From: Lonicera japonica
Taxonomy: Eukaryota; Streptophyta; Magnoliopsida; Dipsacales; Caprifoliaceae
NCBI GenBank assembly: GCA_021464415.1
Contig: CM038467.1
Span: 15,889,411 to 15,953,410 of the forward strand
Direction of reading: 5' to 3'
DNA: 64,000 nucleotides
How positions within the stretch are numbered: the stretch's first letter is position 1; each line of letters begins with the position of its first letter. The translations under genes and the position numbers were made by a program. Below the pieces are notes generated by a model. That model did not search any database and had not been told where the DNA came from. It was given only the letters and a program-made list of their open reading frames with translations. Positions 1 to 12,466 of the stretch are shown piece by piece.

Positions 1-756
1 AGGCATGCTTTCGTATATAGTTTGAATTTTAAAAAAATAAAAATAAAGAAAGCATGTTATTGAATGGGATTCATACCCCCTGTACGTTGACTCACTAGAT
101 TCTGAGATGGTCTTCGGCTTAAACTTGACCCAGATTTCTTTTAGTAACCTGAAATGGCCCAATCAAAATCCTAAAACAGGAGAAAAATTGGCCCAATCTA
201 AGACCCAATTAAACTAATATTGTTTCATCTCAAATTTAATTCTTACTTTCTTTTTAGTAGTCCTGAAAATAAACGTGCCAAATATTAAAATCGTAAATGT
301 ATCTTTAATTCTTGACTTTGAAATTGTGTTTTTCTAAATAAGTATAAAAGTCAAAATTATCAATTTTAAAGAGATAAAAGTAAATATTTTGTAGTGTATC
401 ACTTGATTTTAAAAATCATTAAAAGTACTAATACATAGTGAAAGGATTTAATTCATTGTAAAGAGATAAATTAGATATTTTGTGGTGTATTACTCCATTT
501 TGAAGTCCACTAAAAGGAGAGTTAGGTTACATGCTTTGACAGCACCACAAAAATAGAAACACCCCTACTCACAACTCTCTCGACTCTTTTTTCTTGTATA
601 TATGAATTTGTAGATATGTATACATGTGAAGATAAAAAATAAATTATTGTAGAGACTTTTCTCGAAGCTTTTTTATGGATAAAAATTCATCTCTTTGGAT
701 GTACACAATTTCTAAAATTACTTGACACGTAAAATAAATTTTTATGGTTCAACCCT

Positions 757-1250
757 AAGGGGTTGGCCTAATGATTGGGGCCCTAGACTTGATGTCTCAC
801 AAATCAACAAATTTCATGTTTGAATTCTTAGCCCCTATTTGGTTGATTAAAAAAAAAAAAAAAACAGTTTCTTTGTTTTCTAATTTTACTTTCTCACATT
901 TTTCAAAATTCACTTCACTATATTTTTTCTCTCATAATTTTTTAAAACAGCATCACTTTAAATTTAAAAATCAGAATTAAATAAAAAATATATATATTTG
1001 AAATCTACTCGCGAGATTTATAAAATAGGATCCGTTGTAACCATGTTTTGAATTTTTTGATGAGTTTTTTTGAATTTGTTGAAAATAACTCCAACAAAAA
1101 CTAAATTAACTTTTTAATTTACTTTCACACTTCTCAAAAATTTAACTAAAAAATTCAACCAAACAGCCCTTAGGATTTACAACTTTCTTTAGGGCCAGAT
1201 TGCAATCAATTGTTTATAGTGATAATTATATGTATCATAATGAAAGATAT
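757..1250 (+). repeat. tRNA-derived SINE-like remnant interrupted by a MITE
   Basis: A box A-like stretch (TTGGCCTAATGATTGGGG, about 774-791) is followed about 45 bases later by a degenerate box B-like stretch (TGTTTGAATTC, 819-828), the spacing of a tRNA-type Pol III promoter. The sequence breaks at TTA (828-830), where a separate inverted-repeat element sits, and seems to resume at 1173. The right end is uncertain and no target duplication is visible. A degenerate SINE is the best reading; chance resemblance is possible. Confidence 0.4.
831..1169. mobile_element. Tourist-like MITE nested in the SINE-like remnant
   Basis: The left end GCCCCTATTTGGTTGATT is matched by the inverted right end (reverse complement GGGCTGTTTGGTTGAATT). 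TTA flanks both sides (828-830 and 1170-1172). TTA duplications with GG-C-TTTGGTT termini are typical of PIF/Harbinger (Tourist) MITEs. It is 339 bp, AT-rich and non-coding. The 69-aa frame inside it is chance. Confidence 0.65.
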
Positions 1251-1468
1251 TTAAAATTGTATAGAAAGAACTTGATGATATCTAATCTACAGAAATATAT
1301 TATGTCATCCACGAATTTTCGGTAATAGCAAAAGCGTAACCGTTAGTGCATGAACGTAAACTATTTTCACAATAAAAAGAGTTTTTGGTAATGTGGTTTG
1401 TTTTTGGAAAATGAACTGCATTACTTTTTGAATAAGTAATTAATCTGCATAGAAATGAAAAAAAAAAT

Positions 1469-1782
1469 AGGATAAAATACACTAAACCCTCTTAAACCAT
1501 AACTACTCGGCACTTTACCCTTTAATTTATAAAAGTCAACAAGCTTCCTTAAACAATTAGCCATTGTCACTTTATCCCCAAAATGACAAAATAGGCCATG
1601 TTAAAAAGCTTAGAAAAAGAATAAGAATGCAATACAAAACAAAAAAGAATAAGGTGATATGCATAATTATGTCAATTTGGGGTTAACGTGATAATGTCTA
1701 ATAGTTCAAGGGTCAAATTTATAGATCAAGGGGTAAAGTGCTAAATCTACGAGTTGAGGGGGTTTAGTATATTTTATTGACC
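1469..1782. mobile_element. Small inverted-repeat element (MULE-like MITE)
   Basis: Arms of about 110 bases face each other. Left reads GATAAAATACACTAAACCCT then a GGCACTTTACCC block. Right, reverse-complemented, reads AATAAAATATACTAAACCCC then GCACTTTACCCC. Long divergent arms suggest a Mutator-type non-autonomous element. No clear target duplication was found, so the superfamily is inferred. Confidence 0.55.
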
Positions 1783-2726
1783 AATTAATATACACAATGG
1801 CGTAGCCAGAAAATTTGGTTAGTGGGCTCAAAAATTTCTCTTCGGATAAGGCCTTCCTTTTTACAAGATTTTTGTACATTAGATATATTTACCCAACGAA
1901 TATTGATAATCCAATTGTATTGTATTCTTGATCGTTGATTAAAATTAAAAATTTTATTTTCTTAAAAAATACCAAATCAAAGTAACTCTTGATTTTGAGC
2001 AAGACAAACAAAGTTTATAACTTTGCCCCCCCATAGTAGTATTTTTCTCCAAATTTAGTGGTGTCAAGTGGTATCAAATGTACATACAAATCCAAAATTT
2101 TCATAAATTTATTATGCTTAAGCATTATTTTTTAACATTTAGTGGGCTCACTTGAACTCATGGTGGCTCATGTAGCCACGCCAGTGAATATACAGTGCTT
2201 TATGACAACACCATTTAATCGACGGTGATTTATTTTCACGTAATGAGACACAACTATATAGTTGATGGCTCTATCCAGTATGACTTTGTCATTTGCTTTA
2301 TGGATATGTATTTTTGATGTTGTCCAAGATTTGACGTTGAGTTATTGTAAAGCTTGTTAACTTGATAATGGATTGGTTAGAGTTGTGTTTGTTCATGTTA
2401 TTATCATGTTTTGAGTATTATTAGTATGAGTTTAAACGAGCAATTATTTTATTGAATAAAAAATTATATTCAAATCTAATTCATTATTTTTTTGACGAAA
2501 AAACGCCGTAAAAATATCTGATCCGTACTAGAAACGGACTTTATAAATGTCTATATATAACATTATACAATATGTATATTATTAAAGAGGTTGTAACGAA
2601 TATTATTGTGTTAACGAATATTAATTGACCTGACTTTCGTGTTTTATTGGATCAACACACTTACTACCCAAAATTGTTAAAATTTTACAATTAACTTATA
2701 ATTACATATCGATTCTTATTACCTTA

Positions 2727-4642
2727 GGGTGTGTTTGTCGTGCGGGATTAGAAACATGATATGATTAATTAATCATATCTGGTGTTTGATGTCAGAAAGG
2801 ATAGGATAAATAAATCCTACCCCGCGTTTGGCGCAAGGGTGGATAGGATATTTTAATCATATCCTGCGTTTGGCGCAACTCGGGACTGGATTGTACTCGG
2901 GATTAATTATCATTTTATTCCTTTAGAACCGGATAAATATATACCACCCATATAGGTGGTATTATTTTATCCCACGATTGCCGGATAACAAAATGAATAT
3001 AATTTTTTTTTATTTTAATATTTTTCTTTACACTTTTTTAAATAATTAAATTTATTAATTAAAATTTTCAACCACCCAAAATCAGAGTAACTCAACTAAT
3101 AAAATTGTGAACAGCAATTAAAATTGCATATATTTTTAAAAGAAAAACAAGTTGTATTATATAATATCTGGACTTGTAATCTGAAACTCCATCAAATGTA
3201 AAGTTTATTAAATCTTTATCCGACTAGTCCTTATCCTGTTCGATCCCGCTTAATCCTTATCTGACTGATTCCTTTCATATCTTATTCCACATAATTCCCA
3301 TCCGATTAATTCCGACTCTTATCCTATCCGGCCTTTATCCTAGGATGTTCTTAAATACACCCACAAAATCCGTCTTCTCACCCCAGTGTGAGCATACATT
3401 CTTCTCACCCCACCAATTTTCTGAAAAAAACTTGCAATTCACCCCAGTGGTGGGGTGTGTTTACTGAATTAATACAAGGACGATAATGTTTCGTCGCTAA
3501 AAGTTAAAATATTAAATAATATTAACTTTTGTATTAAAATAGAACATAATAAAAAAAATTACATTATTCTTAATAAATTTCATTAAAAATTAAATACAAG
3601 TCATAAAACCTAAAAAAAAATGTAAATTTTTAATTGTGGTAAATACATTTTTAACGATTATATGATATTTCATATCACAAATCATACATTTTTTTACTAA
3701 CATCCAAGTTTTTTTTTCCAAATTCTTTCTCTTCAAAATTCAAATTAACAAACTCAAACTGACTTTTTATATAGCTATGATTGTTTTCGATATTAATTAG
3801 TAGAATAAGGTATTTTTCAACTTAAAATGGGTATATAAGGCCGTTTTAAAACTATCAGAGTGGGTGTTGATTTTACACTTAAAATCGGATATGGCAATTT
3901 TATGGTATCCGAATTTTATTTAGTTTATCTCTGTTCAAAAAAAAGAGAGAAGGGGTATCTTTTTTTAAAGTAAAATTACTGCACAGTCCTTCAAATCGCT
4001 ATATACAATGGTGGTTTTTTCTTTTTTTTTTTTCAAAATCCACTCCTTCACTCCCAGGTCCTTCTTCTCTCTTGCATCCAACTTTAACAAAAACAATGCC
4101 CCTGCTCATTCTTCTTCTTCTTCTTTTCTCACGCAGCCGAAAAAAAATAAAAAATTCCAAGTCCACCATTCTTATCTCTCTTAGGTCCTCTTCCTCCTCT
4201 CTTGCCGGCGAAGAAGGTCTGTCGGTCCTTATTTTTATCTCTCTCATCTAAGGCACTAATTTATTCCAACAATCATTCCGCCCTCTCAGTCCGCCGTCCG
4301 TCCGCTCCTGCTATCCGTCCGTCATTCTCCAACTCTGTTCAGTATCTAAAGTTTCTAAACCTCATCCGTCATTAGAGTAGAAACAGATGGATGAATGGGT
4401 TTAGTTAAAGTTAGCGTTTCAGTTTTGTAATTAATTTTTTAATGAGTGAGAAGACAAGTTAGCGGCATTTTTTTAATGTGTAAAAATCGGGGTGAGTAGA
4501 ATGGGTTTTACGTTATTTTTTAGATTCAGATTGATGTAATTTTAACTTTTGGTGGGGTGAAAAAACGAATTATGTGGGTTTATTTAAGAACACCCTTATC
4601 CTATCATATCTTACCTCTTTAGCCAGCGCGCCAAACGCACTC
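2727..4642. mobile_element. Outer Tourist-like MITE interrupted by another element
   Basis: Left terminus GGGTGTGTTTGTCGTGCGGG and right terminus (reverse complement AGAGTGCGTTTGGCGCGC) are imperfect inverted repeats, each flanked by TTA (2724-2726 and 4643-4645). Internally it repeats GCGTTTGGCGCAA and ATCCTATCC-like motifs on both sides. Without the 1.25 kb insertion and its duplication it would be about 655 bp. The TTA duplication suggests PIF/Harbinger. No coding capacity is seen. Confidence 0.6.
3343..4595. mobile_element. 1.25 kb inverted-repeat element inserted in the outer MITE
   Basis: Termini of about 42 bases are inverted repeats: left starts GGATGTTCTTAAATACACCC, right reverse-complements to GGGTGTTCTTAAATAAACCC. 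An exact 8-bp direct duplication TTATCCTA flanks both sides (3335-3342 and 4596-4603). An 8-bp duplication fits hAT-type insertion. There is no transposase; the 82-aa minus frame near 4.0-4.25 kb is low-complexity. The youngest feature of this nest, since its target duplication is intact. Confidence 0.75.
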
Positions 4643-5300
4643 TTATTGTATCGGGTACTGTTATACTAGGTCACTTGTTATTCTATATAGTGTTGTACGA
4701 TCTTAAAGTTCCTCTTAAATTATAAATAATTTTTTTCCTCTAATTTTTAAAAAGTTAAAAAATACAAAATATTGTGATTCTTAAGAAAAAAAATTCATGA
4801 AGTTTTTGTATGTTGTGGAAAATAATTAGAGAGAGAGGCAGGGGAACCACGCGGTTACATGTGGGCTGGCTGGCCACAGTTCTATGCCGGATTCATAACC
4901 ATGTGCAGTGCAGACAAAACATTCCTTAACATCACTTTATAAATTTCCCAAATTAAAACGTTAATTGAACAGTCGAAAGAGGAGAGAGAGCGCTGTCGTA
5001 ATTTTAAAATTCCACCGAATCGGCGCCGGCAATTCCGACTGCTCTCTCTCCATTAGAAAGTTTTACGTTGATGAATCTGGAGGATATATAGCAGAAGTAA
5101 AAATTAGTCAACTTAGAAAGGAGATCGGAGAGAGAGAGAAACTGAACATAAAGGTGAGAAAGAGGAGCGAGTGTATTCATTTAGAACATGCGGTGTTGCT
5201 GACAAAAGAAGGAAACAAAAGTAAGACGCAAAGGATTTTTAGAAGAATTTTTGGTATCAATTTAAGTGGCGGTCATTTCAAAGCTCTTTTGTTTTTCTCT

Positions 5301-5303
<3 letters not shown>

Positions 5304-5339
<36 letters not shown>
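5304..5339. repeat. (TA)n microsatellite in the UXT leader
   Basis: An uninterrupted TA run of about 36 bases lies about 65 bases upstream of the UXT start codon, after a CTCTC-rich stretch, so probably in the 5' UTR or core promoter. Confidence 0.9.
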
Positions 5340-5342
<3 letters not shown>

Positions 5343-5406
5343 GATCTATCTATTAGCTTTCGGTGGAGGCTTAATTGAGGCTCGAGGTTCTCGTTTAAGC
5401 TGAGAA

Positions 5407-8400
5407 ATGGAGAAGGACAAGAGTATGGGGGGTGTATCGGATGTCGGCGCTTGGGGGATGAACGTCGTGAGTTCCGTCGGCATTATTATGGCTAACAAGC
5501 AGCTTATGTCACCTGCTGGTTATGCTTTCTGCTTTGGTTAGATTCCGATTTTATTCTTTCTCTAATTCTTCATTACTACTTCGTCATTTTCGTGCTTGGA
5601 TCTTAGATCTGTATTAATTTCAGTTAACTTGAAGCGGAGTTTCCCTTTTCTGATTCGTATTTTATTTACTAAATATGTCTATGTTAGTGTCAATATTTAG
5701 AAATTGAGCTGGTTGCTATGCTTGAATTATGAAAATTTTGTAGTCTTCATTTCCGATTTCAATTATTACGGATGTATTGTGATTTGAGAGGTTTCTGATA
5801 CATCAATTGTGGACACATCCACACTGGATGAAAGATCTATATATGAGGAAGAGGTTTAGAGGTATGCAAATTGCATCACCATAATTGCTCCTATATGCAT
5901 CTAAAATACTCATGTCTACAGCACTACTTAATTGTATGTAAAACTATTTGTGCTAATGGCACTATCCATACTACAAACTACGTATGTTTACAGCATTGAG
6001 CACTGTCTATGCCAACGACATATTAGTTGTGCCAGTGACACTATCCATGCTGACGTTGTGCACATGCCACTATCTATATTTGTAGAGAATTACTCGATCC
6101 TGTGACACTAGACGTTACAAATGACCTGTGTGTATTATACATTTATACTATTCACACTTCTAGATAATCACTTGTGTCTACAATATTATCGAGGCTTTCG
6201 ACAAATTATTTGTATCTATTGTTTGTTTAAATTTTACGTCACGACTCAAAGTGGCATGATTTCAGCCTTTGTGGTGTTTATTATTTTTCTTTAAAAGTTT
6301 TTGCTATAAAAAGAACCTCACATAGTCGCATGATAAGCTATTTAATATGGGAGGTTGGTATTTACTATGATGTATGTCACATGATAACCTGTGAGTAACA
6401 CTGGATACCAACAATACATCTGAAGAAGCTAAAACCCCTGAAATTGCTGAAATCCATTGAATCAAGGGCCTACGTTAGGTAGATCAGCAAGCCTAGTGAG
6501 CTAGATATAGTTGTCTTGAGCCCCTCTTAAGTAGTTGTCCTCATATGTGTAACATGCTTCAAAGCCATGATGGAATAAAATCCTTCAGGAGCTTCATAAC
6601 CTTTTCCTACTGAAAAAATTAGTTCTCCTTGGAACCTCCTGTGATCGTCTTAGTGGAAGTTTTTTTTTTGTTCTCATGTTACTGTCAATCTAATCAGTGC
6701 CGTCTTTGTATTATGGTTTCATTGAACCAAGGTAAGTGAACTCGTTAGTGTTTTGTTTTTACATCAGTTTAGATGACTTCTAATTTTTTGTTTGACGAGG
6801 CTTAGAATAGTGTTGGCACTGTTAGCGTACTGACTCCACCATTAAACTAGTGAAGGACTACCCAAAAGAGCAACAAGGAAACATTTCAACATTAACAACA
6901 AGGGGAATCTTGAGTTTATGACATAAGGAAGAACTTTGGAACTTTAACATTGACCGAAACCAACAGAGTGTAGTGCAAATTAAGATTTTTATAGGTTTTT
7001 TTTAATTGGTGTCACATGCAGGCAAGAAAATGTGAATTAACGGAGAATATGTATAAAAGCACATTGACTGACCAGTAGAGTGTAGTGCAAATTAAAACTA
7101 GTGAAGGACTGCCCAAAAGAGCAACATTTATATATATATATATATTTATTGCTATAATACGAGTGGAGCTGCAAAATGAATTTTTGATAGGATATTAGGT
7201 ATAACACTTTTGTTTCATTTGGGTAGTTCTATGATGACTGCATTGATATGATGGTTGTACAAGACCACTTTGCCACTTTATAAACTATGATTTCAAGAAT
7301 TCAGTTGTTTCACTGCAAAATTTTCTCATAAAAAATAACAGATTGTAAGATAACATATCTCTGTTGCCTTTTCAGCCACGACCTTAACCGGCCTCCACTT
7401 CTCTGTGACCGCATTGGTTGGTATGTTATCTAATGCCGCTGGTTATTCTGCATCAAAGCACATTCCCCTATGGGAGCTTCTCTGGTTCTCAGTTGTTGCC
7501 AATATGTCAATCACTGGCATGAACCTCAGCCTCATGCTCAACTCTGTTGGATTTTATCAGGTGAATAATATTCGCTGAACTATGTGACTATATTGTCATC
7601 TTCATATTCTCTTGTAGTCATCACTACTTTTGCTGGTTCAGATTTCGAAATTAAGCATGATTCCAGTGGTTTGTGTAATGGAGTGGATTCTTCACAGCAA
7701 ACATTATTCAAGAGAAGTCAAGACAGCTGTGGTTGTTGTTGTTATAGGTGTGGGTGTCTGCACGGTGACCGATGTAAAAGTCAATGCCAAAGGTTTCTTG
7801 TGTGCCTGTGTTGCAATATTGTCTACATCCTTGCAACAAATTGTGAGTTCCACGACTCTCTCCCTATTTTTAGATATGCTAAAATTATAACCACCTTAAC
7901 ATATTGTTTGTTAAGCTAGAAGGGGGAAAGATTTTGTCTTCTGTAAATCTATGAGATATTGGGTGTTGGTGACTAACTATGGAATTCTTTTTACAATAAC
8001 TACTAAAATTATGGCCTTTTCTAAGCTAAGGGTCCCATGAGCTGAGAAGTTTGTACGATATTTCTTCTTTCGAATGGTAGGGCATTCATTAATTTCTAGT
8101 TTTGCCTTTGCATTTTGTTCTTTATAGATCTTTTATTACTGTGTATAGTTCCTCTGGACATGGGTTGCTCTCCCTATATGAGTTTGTGACACTTGAAAAG
8201 TTATCACTTATGAACAGATTGATAGCCATGTACCAGGACTACGTGTTTAATTGTTTATTAACATAATCCTAGATTTTGGACCGACCCATGATGTTCATGT
8301 TTGCATTAATGTCTACGGAACTCAACGTATATCTTTTTGTTTAATGGATTCCTATTATTTACAAGTAACTGTAACATTTCCTATTTAACAGCACTAACCC

Positions 8401-9101
8401 GTAAACTTGACATTAATAACAATCTTATTTGCAAAATCTAGGTTTTAACTCTCGTTTTAAATGGATTTTTGTATTTGCAGTCAATTGGTTCCTTACAGAA
8501 GAAGTACTCAGTAGGGTCTTTTGAATTGCTGAGCAAGACAGCTCCAATACAAGCAGTGTCTCTTCTCATACTTGGCCCATTCATTGATTACTACCTTAGT
8601 GGTAAATTTGTAACAAACTACAACTTCACTTCTGGTGCATATGTAAGTACTCATTACCAACTACTACTTTACCTGTGTGATTATATCCGCGTGCTTCTTC
8701 ATTGCAGAGTGTAAACACATATCTTGACTGTTTAATTCAATAAAAATGTGCAGTTTTTCATCTTCCTCTCATGCTCTCTAGCGGTATTCTGCAATATGAG
8801 CCAGTACCTCTGCATTGGACGGTTCTCAGCTGTTTCTTTCCAGGTCTTAGGTCACATGAAAACCGTGTGCGTATTGGTACTAGGTTGGGTGCTCTTCGAT
8901 TCGGCGCTGACACTGAAGAACATACTCGGAATGGCAGTTGCAGTTATTGGAATGGTTATTTACAGTTGGGCTGTTGAGCTCGAAAAGGCGACCCCACGTA
9001 TCAAAGACAATTTGTCTGACGAGGATATCAATCTGTTGAAGGAGGGAGGAGTTGAGGAAAGTACAGGCAAAGATGTTGAGATGGGTGAGTCTAAACTCTG
9101 A
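5407..9101 (+). CDS. UXT: UDP-xylose transporter (UXT family nucleotide-sugar transporter)
   Basis: Moves UDP-xylose into the Golgi/ER lumen in exchange for UMP, for xylan, xyloglucan and glycoprotein synthesis (known for Arabidopsis UXT1-3). Five exons: 5407-5536, 7376-7560, 7642-7842, 8481-8642, 8754-9101; all junctions are GT-AG and in frame, giving 341 aa. The N-terminus has the family block [11 protein letters not shown] followed by TTLTGLHF. Later family blocks are [29 protein letters not shown] and [17 protein letters not shown]. Hydrophobic segments fit the usual ten-helix NST/TPT fold, and an acidic cytosolic tail follows. Start chosen at the first ATG of the conserved N-terminus. 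Intron 1 is 1.8 kb and repeat-bearing. Which of the UXT1-3 clades it belongs to is unresolved. Confidence 0.93.
6847..7130 (+). repeat. Local direct duplication in UXT intron 1
   Basis: ACTAGTGAAGGACTACCCAA at about 6847 recurs as ACTAGTGAAGGACTGCCCAA at about 7096. AGAGTGTAGTGCAAATTAA at about 6965 recurs at about 7077. The two motifs lie in different relative order, so the duplication has been rearranged. No coding or transposon termini are visible. Confidence 0.6.
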
Positions 9102-9809
9102 AGAACATATAGCTCAACTTGTTTCAAAAGCTCTGTAAACAAGGTGAATGTTTCAAGTTTCAATCATATGTTTATTTTTTACATATTTACTCCAAAATCA
9201 TTAGCCTCGGACAAGTGCCATTATCCATTTGATTATTATTTATTTCTCTTCTTCTTCTTTTTTTTCGTTATGATGTTTTAATTTTGATATAGAACTTTTG
9301 GTAGATAGGAGGGGTAAGAAATAGTTTGATAATTTATTGCTTTGTAAAATGTGTACATGACATTTTAAGTTGGTGAATAATTTATGGTAGATGGACCATT
9401 TTTCATCATCAACTAGTCAATTGGCTTTGTCACTTTTATACAATATATAGAGGTTATTTTTCCCATTTTCAAGGAGTGCTTATTTTCTCCCTATGCTATG
9501 GGGACAGCCGGACGGTAATATTCCTTCTTTTTCTCCTTTTGAGGGTATAAGATGTGTTTAATGGGCGTGCTTAAAAGGCATTATGTGATATTTTGTATTT
9601 AATGAACGCGTAATATAAATGTCATTTAATGAGGATCAGTTTAATAACAACATAAATGAGAAGTTGAAAAATAAATTAAGATATGTTGTGAGATATTTCT
9701 TATTTTATGATTTCTTTAATGAAAAGTTTTTCTAGGACTTTTTTTTCACAAAAAATAATAAAAAATAGAATGCATTTATTCGTAAAAATCTATCTTATCA
9801 CATATCTTA
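9102..9809. other. UXT 3' flank, no gene seen
   Basis: AT-rich sequence covering the UXT 3' UTR and spacer. I see no coding frame or RNA gene. A polyadenylation site should lie in the first 250 bases but cannot be placed exactly. Confidence 0.5.
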
Positions 9810-10796
9810 GGGGGGTGTATTCAATTGAGATTTTAAAAGATTATTTATGAATAATTAAGTCCAGTGGATTTTAAAAAACTATTTAAGAATGTAATGACTT
9901 ATAAGATTTTTTTAAAATAATTTTTATACTCAAGATTTTTTATGTTTGTATTTTAAAGATTATATCATTAGAATTTATAAGATTTGAAAAGACCACATTT
10001 ATAATCAAGACTTTTTATGTTTGGATTTTATGATGAGTAATGTTTAGTTCAATGATGCACGAATTGTCCATCATCAGCCTCTATTTCCAAATGATGGTGA
10101 TATTTTTTCTTAAATTCTATAAAACCCACTACCATTTTTTAATAGTTAATAAACATTATGATTCTTGTGAATTTTATACTATTAATAAAAATTTATTTAA
10201 AATATCAATAAAATTATGCAAGTAATCTTCAAAATGGGGTTGAAAGGCCCCACTCTTCAATGGCAAGAAAGCACTAACGGAAAAAAATAAATTGAAATAC
10301 ATAAAAATAGTTCAAATCTCAAATAATATGAAAATCTACACATACATACATACATATATGTATATATATAAAGAGAGAGATGATATATACATACCCACTT
10401 CATAAACATAAGCATTGGTGAAGTTGAGAAGGGAAATGGGTGAAAGGAAGAGGTAAATGTAAAGAAGAGAGGTGAGAGAAATGGTAAATCTCTAGCAGAA
10501 AACAAAAGTCTCACGTGAAAAGTCTTATGGGTTAAGGTGGGATTCTTTATAGGGTTTGGTATTTATACTTTCCATTAAAAAGTCACACAAATTCTTAATT
10601 TTTAAAAAATACATTGAAATTAGCAAGTTTTTGAATACCAAAAGACTTGTTACTTGGTCCTGATTAAATACTACTGGATAAAATATCCGAATAGTCGTTG
10701 AATACCACAAGACTTATTTATATAATTTAAAAGTCAATTGAATACTTTATTTATCCCAAAATAGTCTTTTAAAATCCTAATTGAATACACCCCCCT
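9810..10796. mobile_element. Tourist-like MITE with GGGGGGTGTATTCAATT termini
   Basis: The left end GGGGGGTGTATTCAATTGAG is mirrored at the right (reverse complement GGGGGGTGTATTCAATTAGG), and matching continues about 35 bases. TTA flanks both ends (9807-9809, 10797-10799), the PIF/Harbinger signature. It is 987 bp, with smaller near-terminal repeats of ATTGAATAC and GACTTAT motifs. Minus-strand frames inside it resemble no known protein. Confidence 0.8.
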
Positions 10797-11151
10797 TAAA
10801 TTTCTACATAAATCAAATGTTTTTTTAATTTTATTATCAAACTGAACCTTAATGTTATAGATAACTTCAAAAGATATTGTATGTTTACTGTGCGAGCATG
10901 AAAATATTTTTGCCCTTCCAAAAAATGATATAATCGTAGGTGATGATAGCGTTTCCAGCTAAATGGAAGATCGAATTTTCTAAGTTTACAGGAAGGAGGA
11001 AGATCTACCATCCAAAATAACGAAGAATCTTGACGTAATATCCTAAGGTCCAAAATGTATTTTACACTTACACGAGGATCTGACATTGTTCTCTCCTATT
11101 TCTACATTTTTGCTACTTTCTTTTTGTATTATTATTAACTCCGAATTTTAA

Positions 11152-11386
11152 GACTGCGTATGACGTACAAGATTAAAAAATTGAATAGAATAAAGTTATC
11201 TTATCTTATATTTGGTATTTGTCGGGATTGAAAATTGAGACAGGATTATTTATCTCCATTCAAGCTTTTTATCTCACCGAGAGATGGATTAACAAATCCC
11301 ACCTAAAAGGTGGGTTTATCTTATTATATCCTGATGAAATTAAATAATTATATCCGACTCTTTAATTCGACGCATCAAACATACCC
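11152..11386. mobile_element. Short degenerate Tourist-like MITE
   Basis: The left end GACTGCGTATGACGTACAAG pairs imperfectly with the right end (reverse complement GGGTATGTTTGATGCGTCGA), flanked by TAA (11149-11151 and 11387-11389). The interior carries GGATTA/TAATCC-like blocks resembling the 2727-4642 element, so the two may be related. Only about 60% terminal identity, hence moderate confidence. Confidence 0.45.
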
Positions 11387-11577
11387 TAATATTATAAAAG
11401 TTAGAAGAACAATTGAATTTAAGTCATTGAGAATATAGGTAATTCTCTGGTTTCTTTGAATTTGTATAAGAAGTGGCAAGATTTTTTTAATTTTAATATA
11501 TATAAGAGATAAAAGATTAAACTTTTAAGATTATGAGTTATTTTTTGAGGGGTAAATAGTGCGATAGCATCCTCAAT

Positions 11578-11856
11578 ATTGAGGGAGTGTTTAAATTATT
11601 CTCTCAATACTTAATGGAAGAATATTTAAGGATTGAGTGTTTTTTCTTTAATGATTAAGTATTCAAACAGTAAGAGATATTAATCTCGTTAAATAGTTAA
11701 TGTTAAATTTAAGCCATTATTTTAAACAAATAATTAATTTTCAAAAATTTATTCAAAATAGTATATAAATATAAATAATATCTTTGAAGATTGAATTCAA
11801 CCATCAGCGTTCAACATTTACCAGTTAAATAGTAAAAGAAACAAACGCAAACCTAA
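11578..11856. mobile_element. Diverged relative of the ARID5-intron MITE
   Basis: The interior parallels the 43710-44034 element in order: a TTTAATGATTAAGTATTCA block, a TAAGAG..ATTAATC block, then AAATTTAAGCCATTATTTTA and terminal AAACAAACGCAAACC. This suggests two copies of one family in the window. Ends are approximate and no clear target duplication remains. Confidence 0.5.
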
Positions 11857-12184
11857 TAGTCCGTTTAAATTGGATGGGAGGGATATAAATGAAATGGTTA
11901 ATTAAGAGGGGAATGAATGGAATATAATAAAAATGAATGAGTTTAATTTTATTGTTGTTTGGATAGTTAAAGATGGAAAATAATGGAATGAAAATAAATT
12001 TTGTTTAGATAGAAAGAAGAAAAAAAAATTGTCATTTAATATAATATTAATAAATTAGGGTTAAATTCAAAATAAGGTAAAAAAAAATTCATTAAAAACT
12101 TTTCCTATCTCTCCTAATAAAAAAAATAGATAAGATTATCATTCTCTTCCATTTCCTCTCCACTTCCTATTATAAATTTAAGGT

Positions 12185-12466
12185 AGTGTTATTTACATCC
12201 CTTATATTTGTCACAAATACCCCTTAAGGATAAATTTTTAATCACTAACACCCCTCTAAAACTTGAGTATTTTTCAAATAAGGCACGTCTAGTAAGAGGT
12301 GAATACTTATAAACTCAGCTCATAGAAAGAGAGTATGTTGATAAGTACTCACTTAATATCAAGCAATAGAGGGCATTTATGATGAATAAGGAGTATTAAA
12401 ATGTATATTTAGTTAAATTATGAAGGGGTTGTTTGTGACACATTTGGAGTATAAATAGCAGCACTT
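12185..12466. mobile_element. Inverted-repeat MITE with AGTGTTATTTACATCCC ends
   Basis: Left arm AGTGTTATTTACATCCCTTA continues to GTCACAAATACCCCTT. The right arm, reverse-complemented, reads AGTGCTGCTATTTATACTCC then GTCACAAACAACCCCTT. Arms are about 43 bases and 80% alike. No certain target duplication. Confidence 0.55.

Noticed and set aside
4965..5378. 137-codon plus frame before UXT
   Set aside because: Runs through the TA microsatellite and has no family motifs; lies in the UXT leader.
5407..9101. UXT and CSLD as a cell-wall gene cluster
   Set aside because: They are over 46 kb apart with unrelated genes between; no sequence evidence of co-regulation.
10257..10514. 85-codon minus frame rich in Tyr, Ser and Phe
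   Set aside because: Entirely inside the 9810-10796 MITE and low in complexity.
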